64,000 nt of DNA from Ficedula albicollis (Eukaryota > Chordata > Aves > Passeriformes > Muscicapidae), in the NCBI RefSeq assembly GCF_000247815.1, contig NC_021673.1, forward strand, positions 35,913,194 to 35,977,193. Reading direction: 5' to 3'. Under the pieces are notes generated by a model. It was not told where the DNA came from, searched no databases, and saw nothing but the letters and a program-made list of their open reading frames with translations. Position numbers and translations under genes: made by a program. Of this stretch, positions 13,301-25,200 are shown one piece after another; the stretch's first letter is position 1, and the number at the start of each line of letters is the position of its first letter.

Positions 13301-16300
13301 TCTGCAACTCCTGACATGTGTCAGGATGTGTTCCCTGTGTGAACACTTAGGTTCAGTTTATTAAAATAGATAATAATGATAAGCTCTCTTCTAATGCTTA
13401 AGAACAGTAGAAAAGATACCTGAGAAAACTCTGAGTGTGAGTGGGTGTCATACTCAGAGTATGGATTGGTCTTGGGAATGTTGAAAGCAGAGGGAGAGCT
13501 CAGTCTGTGTCATTGCTGCTGTAGACTTCTCTGAGTTGGAACGCTGGGAGCTCCATACCTGGTATCAAATAATCTTTACCATTGGCTTAAGAGCTGGAGG
13601 ATAATGATAAAAGAAGTCAAAGGAGATGTTATCCATGGATGCCTGTAGCATGAAGAACTCCTTAAAAGTAGAGCTGGAAGCAACCTAATCAAGCAACAAT
13701 GCAATATATAAAGTAGAGGTCTCAGTTTCAGCCAATCTTGCTGAATTTTTCCTCTTTCTATAAGGGACCAAAGTCAATTCCACAAGGAGATTGTTAATAT
13801 CTTGTCCAGATCCATTCAGAAACAGACGCAGAGCTCAACACAGCAAAACCATTTTGGGAGCTCTGAAGACTGTCTGCATCACACGTGCAACGAGCCTCGC
13901 CTTGCTGTGCTGGTGATACAGAGCCATTCTGCTGTCGTGATGCACACAGCCAGATCAGATAGGCCTAGTGTCAGATCTGCTGGGCACTGCCTTTTGCCAT
14001 GTCCCAAAGCGTGCTTACTGTCCTTGAAGGATGAATTGCTTGGACTTCTCTGGAGATTCACAAGCATCTCACTGATGTAAATTATTCTGAGATTGCCAAC
14101 TCCTTTTCTTATGAATGCCAGAGTCGTGCTGAGTTTGACATTTTGTTGGGAAACCTTAGGCTTTTGCTTGGCAGCGTGGTATACGCTTGCCCAACAGCAG
14201 TGCTTACGTGACTGAGAAGAATGGACACCTGAAAGCATTGACAGGGTTTCACTCTGCTTTTACTTCCCATGCATCACACACACCACCTACTTCTTGAAAA
14301 GATGTAGCTTATTGGAAATTGTTAAAACATAGAAACAGTGTTGGAAGTTTATGCATGTAAGATAACAACTACAATGTCTTATGGGCAAACAAAATTTTCC
14401 ATATCCATCATAATTCATCTGTTTGTACCTTAGAGAACTCGGTAATTATAGGAGAAAATTGAAAGAGAAGGAAAAGGGAAAGGAAATACTTAATATAGGA
14501 GCACAGGAATCTGATATCGAATCTTTAATTTCTGCCCAGCCATGGTACAACAAAGTCCAGTAAAACTCTGGGCAAGTGCCAGGGTACCACTTGTCTAAGG
14601 CTTGTGATGGATTTCCATCCTGTCCATTCCCAGGCCTTGCAGACTGATGGCACCATACATGTTTCCTTTAGAGATCACTTTAGGAAGTGACAGTGTTAAA
14701 ATATTGACTGTACATGAATAGATATTGGATCAGTTTTTGCAAAATCTGGCCATGATCAAAAAAGCAGGCTTGAATCCTGAACTAGATTTGGCTGTATATA
14801 TATTTTTTTTAACTAAGTGGGCTTTTCATCAGAATCCAGTAATCTTCTGAAGAAGTGACATTTCAATAGGAATGTGGTAGGTGAGGGAGAATTTATTTTG
14901 GAGAAGTTTTTATATATCAAAGGTTATTGCCTGATGGTCATGACATACTACTGTGCTATGAAATATTGCAATTAAGATCCTTGGTTTGGCTTCCTCTTGC
15001 AATTCATGGTCCTTAAGCGAATACTTAAGTGAATAAGGAGCTTCTAGACCTGATTCATAATTTGTAAATTATTTACTGGAAGAGGAACTCAAAGCTGGGT
15101 CCTCTTCATTCCAGATGAGGTGGTGTAACCATTCAACTGTAGGCAGCACCTCTGCCTCTTCATGTGCTAGTGAAGACTGGAACAACTCCTGGAAAAGAAA
15201 CAGAGATCCTTGTGTCCACACTGTTCTGGGAAATCACATGAAATATATAAAATTGGGAGATAAGGGGATAACAGCTAATGCCTTCAGTTGGGGTCCTCTA
15301 ATTATTTGCTCTCTTTTTCCATGAAGGGTTGTTCTTTATTTGGCTCATAATACAATCTTTCTTTAGGTCTGGGATTCAATGTGTTGTATGCCTCCTCTGT
15401 TTTCCACATTTGATCAGAGCTCTGAGTTTCCTTTGTCACCAGCCTTATCTATCAATGTTTTGTGGTGGTTGTGTATGTTTCCTAGACAAATTGACTCATA
15501 AATTGGAATTTTGAATGAAACAGAACTTTGTGTTTTAACCCAGAGTATTGCAGTGGTTAGGAAGGTGCTTTGTGTGAGTCTTAGTGGCAGTGTGCATATA
15601 ACAGGTTTTTGGCCCCATTTTCCTCAGCCTAGCACGAGGTGACAAAGGAAAGTTTCTTTTCCTCTTGCTGCTAGCAATTCACACGTTGATGCCTGATAGG
15701 AAAAATAATGCTCTCAAGGTTGCCATATTTTTCATATGCATACATTGTGGCTTATCTCTGGCTTGAGAGTTTTGCTTGTTTTTAAACACAGGCCAAGTCA
15801 AACCCTGCGGTTTAGCAGCAGTGTGTGTTGTGTGTACAAGTTTTATTCCATGGTTCCTTCCTTAGCAGTATCCTGGTCTCTGTCTGGTTGTTTGCTCAGT
15901 GGATATGAGTTATCTGTGTACTTCTCTTTCTTGTTTTTAAGAACTATTTAAGAGCTCTGAGTTACCTGAAGCAAAGGTTCTATGTGGTGAAATACAGTGT
16001 TATTCTAAGCCTCTGGGATATTTTTGCTCTACAAAATCTATGGAGGCTAATAGAAATGGCTGTTTCATGATGTGCCATGTGCTGTTTGTTACTTTGGGAC
16101 TGTAAAACTTGATTTGCTTGTCAGTCTAAGTACACAGCAGACAGCCCATGCAGTAAATCAAGGTGTCCTGTGCTCATATCATGTTCAGTTAGGAGAAATA
16201 TGTGCTAAATATCCCCATTATAAATCACAAGACAGAACCACAGAAGTGCGATTATTCAACCTGGGTATTTTCCCGTTTATATTGCCCAGTGAAAGTAAAT

Positions 16301-16443
16301 ATTTATTTTTCATTTCTTTATTGTTGTTGGTTATAACAAGCTCTATTGACTTGGGATTTACCAGGAGCCTGTAACTTTTCATGTTGTTGATACTTTCAGA
16401 TTTCTAATAGAGTTCCTGTTGAACAGAAAATCAGGATAAGATG

Positions 16444-16463
16444 TTTATTTATTTATTTATTTT
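16444..16463 (+). repeat. (TTTA)n microsatellite
   Basis: About five TTTA units lie just upstream of the pyrimidine tract of the CREB5 exon acceptor. Length variation here would change the distance between any branch point and the acceptor. Confidence 0.9.
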
Positions 16464-16464
16464 C

Positions 16465-16503
16465 ATTTTCTTCCACCATCTCCTATTTCCCTTCTTTTCA
16501 CAG
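16465..16503 (+). promoter_or_regulatory. CREB5: Polypyrimidine tract and 3' splice site of the CREB5 exon
   Basis: A long C/T-rich run (for example CCCTTCTTTTCACAG) ends in CAG at 16501-16503. It is immediately followed by an open frame that matches CREB5 from its first codon (AAT, Asn). This is a strong U2-type acceptor and fixes the exon start. Confidence 0.92.
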
Positions 16504-16676
16504 AATATCTCCATGCATAACACAGTTGGAGGAGCAATGGCAGGACCTGGATCCCACCAGCTGGCAAACACAAGGATGCCAAACCATGACACCAGCGTTG
16601 TGATTCAGCAAGCCATGCCATCTCCACAGTCCAGCTCTGTCATTACACAAGCACCTTCCACAAATCGGCAGATTGG
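16504..16676 (+). CDS. CREB5: CREB5 internal coding exon (173 bp, partial CDS)
   Basis: One coding exon of CREB5 (CRE-BPa), a nuclear bZIP factor that binds CRE and AP-1-like sites as a homodimer or with JUN. The exon encodes 57 complete codons plus two bases, starting in phase 0 at Asn (NISMHN) and ending in phase 2 within the Gly codon after NRQI. The second half holds the family motif IQQAMPSPQSSSVITQ, which has a close counterpart in ATF2 and contains Ser-Pro pairs typical of proline-directed kinase targets. By recall of human CREB5 this corresponds to roughly residues 98-155 of about 508, between the N-terminal zinc finger/docking region and the His-rich and bZIP parts. None of the DNA-binding region is in the window. 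The first half differs from the remembered human protein at about eight positions; the last half appears unchanged. Translation upstream of 16504 is intron. ATF2 or ATF7 are less likely because the NISMHN and NHDT segments are CREB5-like. Confidence 0.93.
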
Positions 16677-16682
16677 GTGAGT
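16677..16682 (+). promoter_or_regulatory. CREB5: 5' splice site (GTGAGT) of the CREB5 exon
   Basis: The exon ends ATTGG and is followed by a full consensus GTGAGT donor. Read-through would meet an in-frame TGA immediately (16678-16680), which supports splicing here. The donor leaves phase 2, to be completed by the first base of the next exon. Confidence 0.92.
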
Positions 16683-16727
16683 CCCTTCCCATTTTCTCAT
16701 TTCTCTGGTTCTCTGGCTCCTGCCCAT

Positions 16728-16805
16728 AGGACCAGATGTTGTCCTCATGGTTCTCAATGTCCAGCTGCATGCAGGACTAGATGTTGTTCTAGTGGTTTTT
16801 GAGGT
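16728..16805. repeat. Imperfect tandem duplication, period 45 bp
   Basis: The segment beginning AGGACCAGATGTTGTCCT at 16728 recurs at 16773 as AGGACTAGATGTTGTTCT, with several substitutions over about 33 bp. It lies 50-130 bp after the CREB5 donor. The substitutions suggest an older duplication than the others in the window. Confidence 0.7.
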
Positions 16806-17529
16806 TACAGAGTTGGCACTTGACCCTGCCAGGATGAGCAGGGACCCCTGCAGCATCTCTTGCAGATGTGGGGAATGGCCACAGGTCACTCCAGACATGG
16901 AACCCTGATTCAAAAAGGACAGAATGCTGTAGTTACTGCAAAATCCTGCTTTCTACAACCAGTTTTTTTGTTTTGTTTTTAAAATCTTCTTATGATTACA
17001 GTGCATGTTTTTTCTACAACTGCTCTGGGAAGAAGGACAAAGTGTTTGTGTAGCTGATGTTTAACTTCAATGGGAATTCTGGGTTTTCTATGGGGTTGAG
17101 CTATTTCCTATGTCCTCTGTTTAAATGAGGAATGTTGGAAGACAAAAAGGCCATCAAGATAAACAGAGTTTGGCAGAGTGTGAACAGCTGCTCAATTTGT
17201 GACAATGGATCCATATTTATTACCATAAATTGGCAGTATGGATGCTTATTGTATTGGCTTGAACGCTAATTGAGTGCTAATGTTTGGAGAACTGTGTGAA
17301 CAAAATCATCCACGTTTAGCACACCTGGTTACTTCCAGCAAGTATGAGATACTCATAAGTCACAATAACTTGTTTTTAATTGTACAGAAACTACCCCGAT
17401 GGCTTGAGGGTACAGTTTTTCATCTCACAGCTCTGAGAATTTGGGGGTGGGGTTGTACATGAAAATGTATGGATAAAAAGATGTATTAGTGAACTAAGAA
17501 AGAATCAGCAGTATAGATTCATTATCTGT

Positions 17530-17579
17530 CATTTGTAATTTGGTCACATCACTTAATTGATGTGACCAAATTACAAATG
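17530..17579. repeat. Perfect palindrome: 22-bp arms, 6-nt spacer
   Basis: The left arm (17530-17551) starts CATTTGTAATTTGG and ends CACATCA. The right arm (17558-17579) is its exact reverse complement. The spacer is CTTAAT. I checked all 22 pairs, and the match stops at both ends (T opposite C outside). Transcribed as part of the intron it would form a short perfect hairpin. The loop and total length are too short for an ordinary pre-microRNA. Likely origins are a template-switch event or a tiny inverted-repeat element; no target duplication is evident. Confidence 0.95.
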
Positions 17580-19484
17580 CAAAAGCAGTCTCTGTCCCCA
17601 GTCATTACCTAAGTAATTGGTGGTCAACATCCAGTCTTTTCAAGGTAAAACCAGAAAGTGAAATGCTGGCACTGAAAACTGAAAATCCAGATATCCCTGA
17701 GTTTTCTCTCAAGATTCTTGGTGTAGGCCAAAGGCTCTGTATCTCTCATGGTGGCCGGGATGGCCCATGGCACCAAGCTCTGGGTTACCCAGCCATGCCC
17801 AAAACGCAGATTCCATCTGCTGCCCTTGTTCTGTGCTCCTGGCCAAGCTCCTCTATTTTTCTTTTTACTACTCTTTCCGGATTTGGCTCTTAAAATATAA
17901 TTCTGGTAGGATGGGTCAGATAAGCCTATTTGATAGATGTGCCCTTTGTATATGTTACCTTTAGACAAAACACAATGTTCACTGAGATTTCTCATGCAAT
18001 AATGTTTGCCTGTGAATCCAGCAAAGTTGTTGTCTTATATATGTCTCATTCTGTTCAAAGACAGGGGCCTGGGAGAGAGGGAGGAAGAAACAGTTTCTTT
18101 TTCAGTTTTAGAAAGGAAAACATTAACTAATGCCATTATTTGTGTTAAGGATGATTAAGCTTCTGTTCAAATTGTGACTTAATAGGTCTAGTGGTAATTA
18201 TGATCCTAATTAAAAGCATAAAAAAACCCAAACAACTTTTAATACTCAGTGGTGAGGTGTTTTATGTAAGGCTGTACTTGGCTTCCAAACAATTGTTTCT
18301 GTATAATGAGAAAAAAACTGCATGTGGTTTTGCAAGACCCTGTCAGTCAGGTTTTAAGTTTGTGTTGGTTCGGGGCCACGGTGATTGGAATCTCCAAAGT
18401 TGGAGGGGCTGAGGATAAAAAGGCCTTTTCCTAGTCAGTGGTGTGTCTCACTTGGGAAACTTTGTCATGACATATCTTAATTCTTCCCTGTGACTGAATC
18501 ACACAAATGTTTCCTAAGTCTGAGTCTAAAGCTGCTTTATTGGGAGGCAATTGTCAGCATTTTAGTCTCTGTGTGAGTTGGTGTGTGAATGAGACTTATG
18601 GTGTGACCTCCAGCATACTCTGTTCCCTATTCTTCCCTCTTCCTAGGAGGTTTTGTTTTTTGTTCATGGTGTGTCCTAGGAGATAATTGCTGTATTTTCA
18701 ACTTCCTCTATTTGCCAAAGTGTTGAGCATCCTTGTTTGTCTTCTTTTCCTTCAGTCTTTTCCCTGTGGTGTCTGTTTTACTTATTCAAAGAAAGTATCT
18801 TGTCATTTCCATTTATCATCATCTTATCCTTCTAAACGTGCTAAGAATTATATCCACAACTCATTCATGAGGAATACAGACTGGACAACAATTCTGAAAA
18901 AAAAAATCCAGATGAATTCAGAAAATATCTGAGTTCTTCAAAGTTTGGTCATTTTGATTTAGCCTTGCAAAGTTGAGATTGTTTAGCTTTTTAACTAACC
19001 TAAATTGTGAGGTGCTCAAATCAGTGGTTTTGGTTGAGTTTCCCTTTTTTAAAAATCACATGAATCTGCCCCAAAGGGTAGATGAGTCTTTACCATGAAG
19101 AATTGTGCCAGGGAAAATGCCTTTTAATGAGCAATAAAGCCAGCAGAGAGAAACTGGGTAAAACTCTCACTGAGCTCTGTAAGAGCAGGATCAAGCCCTG
19201 AAGGTTATATAGAACCATCTTGTAGCAATATTCTGATTTTTATCATAACCACAAATATTTTAGTGTCAGACTATGGCCAAGCCACCTGCAAATGTTTATG
19301 ATGGCCTTGCTCCAATGAAAACAGGGAACAGCAATGAAAGTTCTTCATTTAGCCCCTGTTTGTAGGCTGTGCTCTAGTAACAGAGAATGGGACCCACCTG
19401 TGCCTGCACACAGCTCGTTTCATGGTGAGCAGTGGGTGAGTTTGTAGCAGCTGACATTCCCAAGGGATGTAATTTTTCCCTACT

Positions 19485-19575
19485 TTCGTTTCTCCTTCTC
19501 TTTCTTCTGCCTTTGCCTCCCTCCCTCTCTCCTTCCCTCTCTCCTTCCATGCCTCTCTTTTTTCCTATCCCCTAC
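19485..19575 (+). repeat. CT-rich (pyrimidine) low-complexity tract
   Basis: Nearly pure C/T over about 90 bp, with CCTCCCTCTCTCC-type units. On the minus strand it is a polypurine run that gives a spurious Arg/Lys/Glu-rich frame. Confidence 0.85.
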
Positions 19576-20850
19576 TCTGGGGGCTTGCACATAAAATGAG
19601 ATATTGACACAAGGCATGGGAAAACATGACAGAATGTGCATTATTGGGCAAGCCTTACTGGCACAGTGTGTATTCACACATTGTTTCAGGTATTAAGCTC
19701 CAGCTACTACTGAACAGGCACCCAGCCAGATTAATCAGATAAAAGGAAGAGCATGAAGATTATTAACTTAAAAAATAAGACAGGGTGCAGCCCCACTTTC
19801 CTCCCACCGTGTTCCTTTTGTTGAGAACAAACAGCAACATTAGCATTGCAGCAAGCTGGCAAGTTGGTTTAAATGTCCCAGATAGTATTTATGTGTTGAG
19901 GCCGTCTCTAACCTCCTTGCTGTTCCTCCTCCCTCCCCACCAAGCCTTCAGCATGTGGGAGGAATGCTGGAACTAGTAACTACTTGTGCTGATGAAAAAT
20001 CAGTTGAGGAACACTTAGCAGTGAAGGGTGTCTTTGGCTGATTAATAGCACATCATTTCTAGATAAGATACATGGAGGAAAAGCAGTATGGCATACAGAG
20101 GAAGGCAAGAAAAAATGATATAAGACATGCATTTGTCAAAGGTATAGAAAAGCAGATAAGCTGAATCAGCTCAAGATATGAGACTCTGAACTAGGCTGTA
20201 CAATAGCAGTGCTTGTCTTCTTTTTAAAATAACTCCATTTTTTTCTGTCACTGAATATCCAGCAGTGTGTGAGAATTCTGGGCAGACAAATTGGTGACAA
20301 TGCAGCGTGATGGTTGCTCTGTCTGGACACATCTTTTGCTAGGAAAGATGTATTTTTCAGACTGTCAAGCACTGTAGGTAGCTGCAACCTAACAGCATCC
20401 ACAGAGAAGGTAGTTACCTTCTGCTTTCAAGCTAGTAGTGGACACAATTGGTAATTATTCCAGCTTGAAACTCACTGGTACTGCTCTGCAGCTGATAAAG
20501 AACACGGGAGGATGGTGGATTGTCACAGATGCAGCAAGGTGTTAACATCATCATAAATGGAGAGTAAGAGTGAGCCCAGTTCCAGTGAACTCAGGCTCCA
20601 AAGTGGACATGGAACACTAACCATGTGATGTAGATTATCTGTTTTTAAACTGTTGTAGAGCATTTTAATCGAGATAAGATGGTCTTCTGGCACAGCATCA
20701 AAAGGGAAAAATTGCAACCACATTTGGTGAAATGCAAGCAGGTAGGAGAAAGCAACAAATGGGGCTTGGAAGATGCCTCTGGTGCCTTGATGTTCTGAAG
20801 AATCATGGTACCAGTGAGAGAACAGCCTTTCAGTCCCCACATGCAGCATT

Positions 20851-20876
20851 CATTTTAACACCTATGTGTTAAAATG
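20851..20876. repeat. Short perfect inverted repeat (11-bp arms, 4-nt loop)
   Basis: CATTTTAACAC (20851-20861) faces GTGTTAAAATG (20866-20876) across CTAT. It could form a small hairpin. No T-run terminator or other context suggests a function. Confidence 0.85.
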
Positions 20877-21686
20877 CCTTACTGTTTCTCTCTTCTCATG
20901 ATGCCACTTGTGTGTCTCTGCTTCCAGTTTATCCAGATTATCGTTTTTCTTGGGTTTGAAGGCTTTTCAAACAAAGGGGCATGGGGAAAGGAGTAGTCAG
21001 AAAATCTGACTATTCCACGCAAGTAGTGGGACCAACAGAAGTTTGGTAGTCTTAGCCATTTGGAAAATGAAAAAAAAAGACCTCAAAACTTCTCAGTCTT
21101 AATTGCAGGGTCTCAGATGGCAGAAGGACAGACTGTCTCTGTGGCAAGCACAGGAGTTTCACCATAGCAAAAGCTATTTGAGATTGCAACTGCTGGTTGA
21201 GTTCTCAGAGTATCCTTTATAGCTTAAGGAAACAGAAAAGACTCCCGCAAGAGACAATCACAGGCAGAAACCCTTCCATAAGGCAGCTAGCTCTGGAAGG
21301 TGCTTGGAATAGGTGGGTGACTGAGAAGGATCTTTGTACATCCAACAGAGAGTCTCTCTTTAAGCTCTTACTAAGTTGGTGGAGTGTGTGGCATCAAAGA
21401 GGCCATGGAATGATGTGCTTTTATTAAATTCAAAGATTAGTTTCCTTTCCTAGGAAATCTGTGATAAAAGCCTCTGTTGCAACTCATGTATCTGAACTGA
21501 AGTACCACAGTATGTTGTGAGATGAGAAGAAATGTGCAGTGAGAGATGAAGTATCAAGTAACCACTCAGTTGCTTGATCAAGTCCATTCCACAGCCTTGG
21601 CTGTGCAGCATGTAAGAACATTAGTGAGACCACTGGAAGGGGAGGAAAAGGGAGAGGTGGGAAGAGAGAGCATCTGACAGTGTCAT

Positions 21687-21810
21687 TCTGTCTTTGTACT
21701 AAAAGTTGGGTTTTAATTCCTGTTTAATGGTCCACCTTCTTTTCAATTTTTTTTCTGTCTTTGTACTAAAAGTTGGGCTTTAATTCCTGTTTAATGGTCC
21801 ACCTTCTTTT
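21687..21810. repeat. Tandem duplication, two 57-bp copies with period 67
   Basis: Copies at 21687-21743 and 21754-21810 start TCTGTCTTTGTACTAAAAG and end TCCACCTTCTTTT. They differ by one base (GGGTT versus GGGCT) and are separated by a T-rich 10-bp link. The near identity indicates a recent event. Confidence 0.92.
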
Positions 21811-22184
21811 TCCTCTGTTTATGCTAGGACATGTTTTTTGTAGTCCCTTCTACCATGCTGACCTTGGCCAACCTTGACACGGAATCCCATCAAGCCACAT
21901 GTGAGCAGCAGCCACAAGTCTCTGGGAAGCTCAGGTGAATTAGGAAATTATCACAAGTGAGCCATTCCCAGAAATAAGCTGTCTCATAGCTTAGCTTAAT
22001 AGAGAGAGTGATGAGAGAGAAAATGAGCTGGACCTTCTCAAGCTGTTCATGCCTTTCAGCAAGCTGCTGCCCAGGTCCACACACTCACCTGCAGGCTGAA
22101 CCCTGCTGCTCTGTCTGTGATATTTAGAAGCTCTGTCTGCCCTCCAACCTCCTCTGTTGTTGCTTGTATTGTGTGTTCAGGAGT

Positions 22185-22218
22185 TGCTGACTCAATTTTT
22201 TCCCATACTGCTGAGTCA
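22185..22218 (+). promoter_or_regulatory. Candidate paired MARE/AP-1-like motifs
   Basis: TGCTGACTCA at 22185-22194 and TGCTGAGTCA at 22209-22218 are two near-full Maf-recognition/AP-1 motifs, 24 bp apart start to start. Such 10-mers should occur less than once per window by chance (my estimate about 0.24), so a close pair is notable. CREB5 partners JUN on AP-1-like sites, so self-regulation is possible but is inference. Confidence 0.35.
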
Positions 22219-25200
22219 GGAAGAATAAAAGCAAACAGAGCCAGTCTGTGTGTTGGGCACAGCACAAACAGGTGGTTTTTCACAACACCTCTCTTCTATC
22301 CTCAAGAATATACTCTGCTTTCCCAAAAACTCTTCATTGCTGTAAGCTCTAGGAGGGGGCTGGAAAGTACTGACATATATCAACGTGACTTTGGGGGACT
22401 GAAAGGAGGATCATTAGCCAGGTAATAAATAGCATTTCAACCTGAAATGAAGAGAGTTTGGTGTGTTTCTTACCTGACTTGAAGTCCAGTGTTATCCTGG
22501 AAGTTACACACTTGTTATACACGTTGGTTAAATTGATTAATGAACACAGTGTTTTACACTTCACACTTTCTACTTGACAGAGTCCTAGGTTTGTTACAAA
22601 TGTTGCTTTCTCACAGCAAGAACACCAAAACCAAAAAATATAGGGGATATTGTGTGAATTGCTGCCCACTGACTCTTACTAGCATTGTTGTCTTGTGTTT
22701 TGAGAATAAACCAGCCCTCTCCTGATGGTTGGTTGAGATAGGAAGGGAAACCATGCTCAAGCCAGTCCTCATGCAAGTGATTTCTAAGAAATAGATCATG
22801 ATGCTTTTGTCCTGAAAAGCTTGTCTCACCCAAGAGCTATAAGAAAACAAGGTCAGAGTAGTGTACTGCACCCATAATTTTGTCTGAACAGAAATACTGA
22901 GCTTTCACATGCATTGGTTGGCTCTCACATCAGAGAAAGTCATAAATAGGACTTAAATATGATATACATAACTTGGAGAATCTAACATTGATTCCTTAAT
23001 TTTAGTGCTTGGTATCTCTTACATACCTCCTGTATATATAATACACACTGTATAAATCTTCTTTAAAGGTGTCGTCAAAATTTATGGGCAGAGCTTCTGA
23101 TTTATATGACTCTTTGAACTAAAACAGATGTAAAATCATTTTTTGGGTGGAAGAGGATCTCAGAACTGTTGTGGGTTTGATATGACAGATCAGGCTAGAC
23201 CAGAGAAAGATCATTAGGGCTCTGCACAGCCGAATCACATAGCTCTGCTCTTCATCACAGGTTCGTGCTTAACATGCCCTGATGCATGATTCCAGTATGT
23301 GTTTTATCCAAGTGTCAGCCTGTTTGACAGGTAACTAAGCCACAGTAAAACACTAACTCAAACAATACAGACTTTGTTTAGTGTAAGGCTTTCTTAAAAG
23401 TTTCTTTTCATTTAAGAGACTGATTCGCAGGTTCCAGAGAAGTAGCAAGCTTTGGGATGCTGCCTTACACCGTGTCAGTTCAGAGAAGGGCTTAAAGGTT
23501 TGCTGGGGGTGGCACAATGGCCATAATGAGAAAAAACTGAAGATCTTTATGTGCAAAGAATTCTGATAAAAGATTAGTTGCCCACTAGAAGTTCTGTTTC
23601 AACAAAAGAATTGGCACTGATATCCTTGACAGAGGGCACCTTGATTTTACATGGTTTGTCTTGCCAGTGTCTTTTTTGAACACTTTCAAAGGAATATAAA
23701 AACATACTATAAGTTAATAAAGTGTTAACACTTTGGGTTGTTTTTTTTTTCTTTTTCTTTTTTTTTTTTTTAAGCTGGTACCTGGCTGCAAACCAATTAC
23801 AATAGTTCAGAGGAAAGTGCCTGAGGGAAAACACAGGAATTACAGACTTTGTGTAAAGTATATGGATCCTATTTTACCACCTGTAAAAGTCGGCCTCCTT
23901 ATTAATTGATGAGTTGAGTTTTCAAAATCAATGGTACAGTATAGTTCCATTTAAGGCATATATATGGTACTATGTATACTTATGGACAGGCCTAATATGC
24001 ATTTGAAAAAGAAAAATAACCAAGAACAAAAAACCCCAAAATCCCAAAACACCAAGAATTTGAATCAAAGGCATAGATAAATCTAAGATGACAACATCAC
24101 CGAAACTAGTTCTTTACGAAAATGAAATTATGCTTGACTTGGAAGAAAATAAAAGTAATTTAAATAAATCTGCATTTTGGAGACCTTCTAACATAGTTCC
24201 ACGTGGTATACCAGACATTTAAATTCTCTTAGCTATGTTTAGTAAAGAAATTGCTGAGTTGAACAAGGAACTGATGGCTATACAGAACCTTCAGGTAGAC
24301 TGAGAGCGCAGGAGAAGTGTTCCTTGGAAGAAAGAACAAATTAGAGAGTGTGTTTTAGAAACATTTGCTGCTACGAGCATCTGTGTTCTGCCAACAGAGA
24401 CGTTTATTCTGAGCTCACATAAATGAAGTGGAATTTTGCCAGTAAAAGAAGGGGTTGTGTTGCTCCAGTCGTAGGATCCAGGTCCTAATTGGTTTATGAA
24501 ATGAAGGGGGCAATCTTTGAGCTATTACCAGCTTCCTCTGCTGCAAGTGAAGTGAATCGCAGCTGTTCTGATAGGGTCCATAAAACTTGGTGAGGTAATA
24601 AAACGTTTGCAGTGAACAATTCTCAAAATGAGTGAAATCCAAATCCCTAGCTTATTTGACAGTATTAAGAGAATTGAATGTACTTCCTGGGGAATTCTGA
24701 ATATTATGTTACTTTTATCTAGTTCTATAACTGTAAGATCCAGGCTCACCAGTGCTGTAAATATAAGGGCTCAAAGTAACATTCTTCTTTTTTAACCCTG
24801 CAGATTGAAATGCAGTATGTACATATATACATATGTGATACACAAAAAAGCTGTGTTTGTTGCTCATGTTCTAGTGTTTCTGGCTTGTACTTTTTACTTC
24901 TTTATACTTTTCTGTCTCCCCATCTCTTGCTCTGTTTTGGTGAGATTAAAAAAAAAAAGCAGGGTTATTATCAAATGATCATATACAGAAATATTTGTGG
25001 TGTTCCTAGTCATATGATTTCTGTAATGAAAACAATAACTGTTGGTATTTTAAGTTTTCTGCAAGCCACTTAATATTTTCTAGCCTTGGTTAGAAAAAGT
25101 CAGATATGTTAATTCTGCTTTCTTAGCAGAGCAGTTGTTCTGAACCATTTGTTCATTTCATGGTAGTTTTAGCCTAAAGACCTTTGATGTGAGTTCAAGT

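Larger units (their letters stand above)
1..16503 (+). other. CREB5: CREB5 intron (upstream part), mostly unique sequence
   Basis: This stretch precedes the recognised coding exon and ends at its CAG acceptor. I searched it for the expected preceding CREB5 exon (the conserved docking motif before the basic SSKR end) and did not see it, so the intron probably extends beyond the left edge. The sequence is AT-rich and CpG-poor, with only small open frames. Apart from a 49-bp tandem duplication near 10.2 kb and short A/T runs, I see no recognisable mobile element, RNA gene or promoter. Its assignment to CREB5 is inferred from strand and position relative to the exon. Confidence 0.8.
17580..21686. 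other. Intronic sequence without recognised elements
   Basis: AT-rich, CpG-poor sequence with short T and CT runs, including the CT-rich tract and the small hairpin listed separately. I see no exon, mobile element or RNA gene. Confidence 0.6.

Noticed and set aside
16441..16503. Extension of the CREB5 frame upstream to an ATG at 16441
   Set aside because: This part translates a (TTTA)n repeat and the pyrimidine tract. The match to CREB5 begins exactly after the CAG acceptor.
17530..17579. Palindrome as a microRNA precursor
   Set aside because: Stem of 22 bp with a 6-nt loop is too short for Drosha/Dicer-type precursors and is perfectly paired, unlike typical pre-microRNAs. Kept as a structural finding only.
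23741..23834. T-tract as the A-tail of a minus-strand retrocopy
   Set aside because: No polyadenylation signal in the right place and no coherent frame or repeat body to its right; treated as simple sequence.
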